Below are positions 62,490 through 64,000 of a DNA stretch of 64,000 nucleotides, piece by piece. The notes beneath the pieces were generated by a model, which searched no databases, was not told the origin of the DNA, and saw nothing but the letters and a program-made list of their open reading frames with translations. The stretch is from Paenibacillus curdlanolyticus YK9. GTDB taxonomy: Bacteria > Bacillota > Bacilli > Paenibacillales > Paenibacillaceae. The stretch is from contig NZ_AEDD01000003.1 in assembly GCF_000179615.1 (NCBI RefSeq), positions 266,363 through 330,362 on the forward strand. Direction: 5' to 3'. The position numbers and the translations under genes were made by a program. Position 1 is the stretch's first letter, and every line of letters begins with the position of its first letter.

Positions 62490-64000
62490 TTATACTTTAC
62501 CAAGCAGCTTCGCAGCGTCTTCCAATGTCATGCTTCCACTCTCAAACTCATTTAAAATATCCATCATATCGTCTGCTTGCTGCACGTCTCTCTCTTTGAC
62601 ATAACCAGCCAACTCGCGAATTGTCGAATAGGAATAAAGATCAGCAATCTCTACTTGAACTTGGAAAGCGTCTCGCAGCAGTCGCAGCAGCTTGACCGCG
62701 CTCAGTGAAGTGCCGCCGACTTCGAAGAAGCTAGCGTTTTCCGGCATGTCGTCGTATCCCAGCACTTCTTTCCACATTTCCGTTATTTTCCCGACAACTT
62801 CCTCCATACTTAATCCAGAGAGCACCGCTGTCGCTTTTTCAGATTCGATGGAAGATCCATGCGCCAATATTTCAGCCCTCAGAGCATCCGAAAAGTTGAT
62901 TTTTACAACTCCAAGCAATTCTTTCATTATTTTGAGATCAAAATCCGATACGACGATGAGATCATAGGCTTTACTTAGCACACGGTCGAAACAAGCGATG
63001 AACTGGCTGTATTGAATCGGCGGCAGCATCGTAACATCGAGCAAGTACCCGTGTTTGTCCCCAGTTACGATTTCAGTAAGATTTATCGTTGTAGTCGCAC
63101 GGCCCTGCTGAAGACGATAATCGCCAAAAGCGTCCAAGAACATGTTAACCGCTGTGCAGTCGCAATTTTTGGGGCCACCCATAATGGAAGAAATCGAAGA
63201 CAACGTAATGAAGAAGTCCAGATCGGCATCTTTAGTAAGCTCGTCGATGATCCAAGCGCCTTTCAGCTTACTCATAACGGCGCCGTGGAACTCGTTTTCA
63301 TCCATCTCTTCGATCATCTTTCCGTAAATTTGCTTAATGGAGAATACAACCCCGTCGATCTTTCCGAACGTTTCTTTGACTTGGCGAACAGCCTGTTCCA
63401 TTTCTGAGAAACTCGTCGCATCTGCACTTAGGTGAATCGTTTTTGAGCCTGATTTTTCAATATCTAATATGCCTTTGACCTGACTGTAGACTCGGCTGTT
63501 TTCGTCCCCGTTTTTAATGAGACTTTCCCAAGCATCCCTAGCAGGCAGAGCTGTTCTAGTAATGAAAGCGAGGTTGACGTTGTGTTTCTCCGCCATATAT
63601 TTGCCGATTTCCATCCCTAGGTATCCGGCACCAATGATAAGGTACACTCCGTTCTCCTTCAGTGCGCGCTTTCTATCCGCGACCGGAGCAGGATTGTGAC
63701 GAGCCAGAACTTGTACTAATCTTCCCCCGTCCTTGCGGATAGCGACGAGTTCATCCCGTTCTCCCTTTGGTTGAGAAACCTCTGTAAGAATCGCCTGCGC
63801 CGCTTGGTGCCCCGACATTTGTTTCGTATCCAGGTCGATACAATAGGTTACGATTTTCGGCATTTCCTGAGAAATAACTTTGGCAAGACCGGCAAGTGTT
63901 GCCCGCACAGGGTAAATTGTCGGTTCGCTTCCGTTGGCTTTGAAAGCATACGACGTTGCGATATTCATTTGCAGCTTTGGCGAAATCCGATGCTTTTGAA
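62490..64000 (-). CDS. PKS fragment: ketoreductase and ACP (5' part outside window)
   Basis: The frame is open to the right edge with no stop, so ATG 63968 is internal. The visible ~503 residues hold the end of the KR structural subdomain (SPKLQMNIATSYAFKANGSE) and the KR itself. Its NADPH loop is YLIIGAGYLGMEIGKYM, and FFITLSSISSIMGG is followed by PKNCDCTAVNMF. The catalytic Tyr of the D-Y-(A)-A-x-N motif is Cys here (codon at 63156-63158). An ACP follows (FFEVGGTSLSAVKLLRLL) with a C-terminal docking tail. It probably feeds the KS of the 2511-residue synthetase. Confidence 0.88.
   Translation of the reverse strand, partial: QKHRISPKLQMNIATSYAFKANGSEPTIYPVRATLAGLAKVISQEMPKIVTYCIDLDTKQMSGHQAAQAILTEVSQPKGERDELVAIRKDGGRLVQVLARHNPAPVADRKRALKENGVYLIIGAGYLGMEIGKYMAEKHNVNLAFITRTALPARDAWESLIKNGDENSRVYSQVKGILDIEKSGSKTIHLSADATSFSEMEQAVRQVKETFGKIDGVVFSIKQIYGKMIEEMDENEFHGAVMSKLKGAWIIDELTKDADLDFFITLSSISSIMGGPKNCDCTAVNMFLDAFGDYRLQQGRATTTINLTEIVTGDKHGYLLDVTMLPPIQYSQFIACFDRVLSKAYDLIVVSDFDLKIMKELLGVVKINFSDALRAEILAHGSSIESEKATAVLSGLSMEEVVGKITEMWKEVLGYDDMPENASFFEVGGTSLSAVKLLRLLRDAFQVQVEIADLYSYSTIRELAGYVKERDVQQADDMMDILNEFESGSMTLEDAAKLLGKV

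Overview
The window looks like a chromosomal segment of a Paenibacillus-type Bacillota (Bacillales). The evidence is gene order as much as gene content: ydcC-alr-ndoAI-ndoA, perR with ygzB and ygxA close by, and gatC-gatA-gatB are all Bacillus-like blocks. S-layer-homology (SLH) proteins, copper-amine-oxidase-N-like domains, AGGAGG-type ribosome sites and intrinsic terminators fit the same group. Most genes lie on the minus strand. No rRNA, tRNA, CRISPR array or transposase was recognised.

Layout. 1-7.7 kb: a surface operon (SLH protein, then a giant exported multidomain protein that runs off the left edge), preceded by a short attenuator leader. 7.7-14.4 kb: housekeeping and stress genes (ygxA, ygzB, a GH18 glycosidase, perR with its own Per box, a DUF4097-like membrane protein, an MgtC-family protein). 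14.4-18 kb: gatCAB. 18-20.5 kb: a small ABC export operon behind a perfect 21-bp palindrome. 20.6-28.4 kb: a peptidase, then a compact Gram-positive Tad/Flp-like pilus operon. 28.4-30.3 kb: a TetR regulator with an ABC-2/YhgE-like membrane protein. 30.4-33.8 kb: ndoA/ndoAI, alr, ydcC. 33.9-42 kb: an operon of two SsuC-like permeases, two flavoprotein/ferredoxin pairs, an SsuA-like lipoprotein and an alpha/beta hydrolase, again behind a leader terminator. 42-48.4 kb: an AIM24-family protein, an exported repeat protein, a CobW GTPase, a stalk-domain protein, and a polar amino-acid ABC importer with fused binding protein and permease. 48.4-49.2 kb: a non-coding stretch and a decayed membrane-protein gene. 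49.2-64 kb: the downstream end of a hybrid PKS-NRPS cluster, open at the right edge.

The biosynthetic cluster is transcribed leftwards: ...KR-ACP, trans-acting acyltransferase, type II thioesterase, a 2511-residue KS-ACP-C-A(MT)-PCP-E synthetase, cytochrome P450, MFS exporter and alpha/beta hydrolase. The adenylation domain carries a methyltransferase between core motifs A2 and A3, and its pocket residues read as the asparagine code. With the terminal epimerisation domain this predicts an acyl-D-Asn intermediate. The upstream ketoreductase has Cys where the catalytic Tyr belongs.

The most unusual non-coding signal is a leader RNA shared by the SLH/giant-protein operon and the pilus operon. 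The 12-nt box AAATAGGAACGG is followed directly by a 5-bp hairpin whose two strands differ completely between the copies yet stay paired. In both copies the 3' strand is also the first arm of an intrinsic terminator. This predicts a common antitermination switch for two cell-surface systems.
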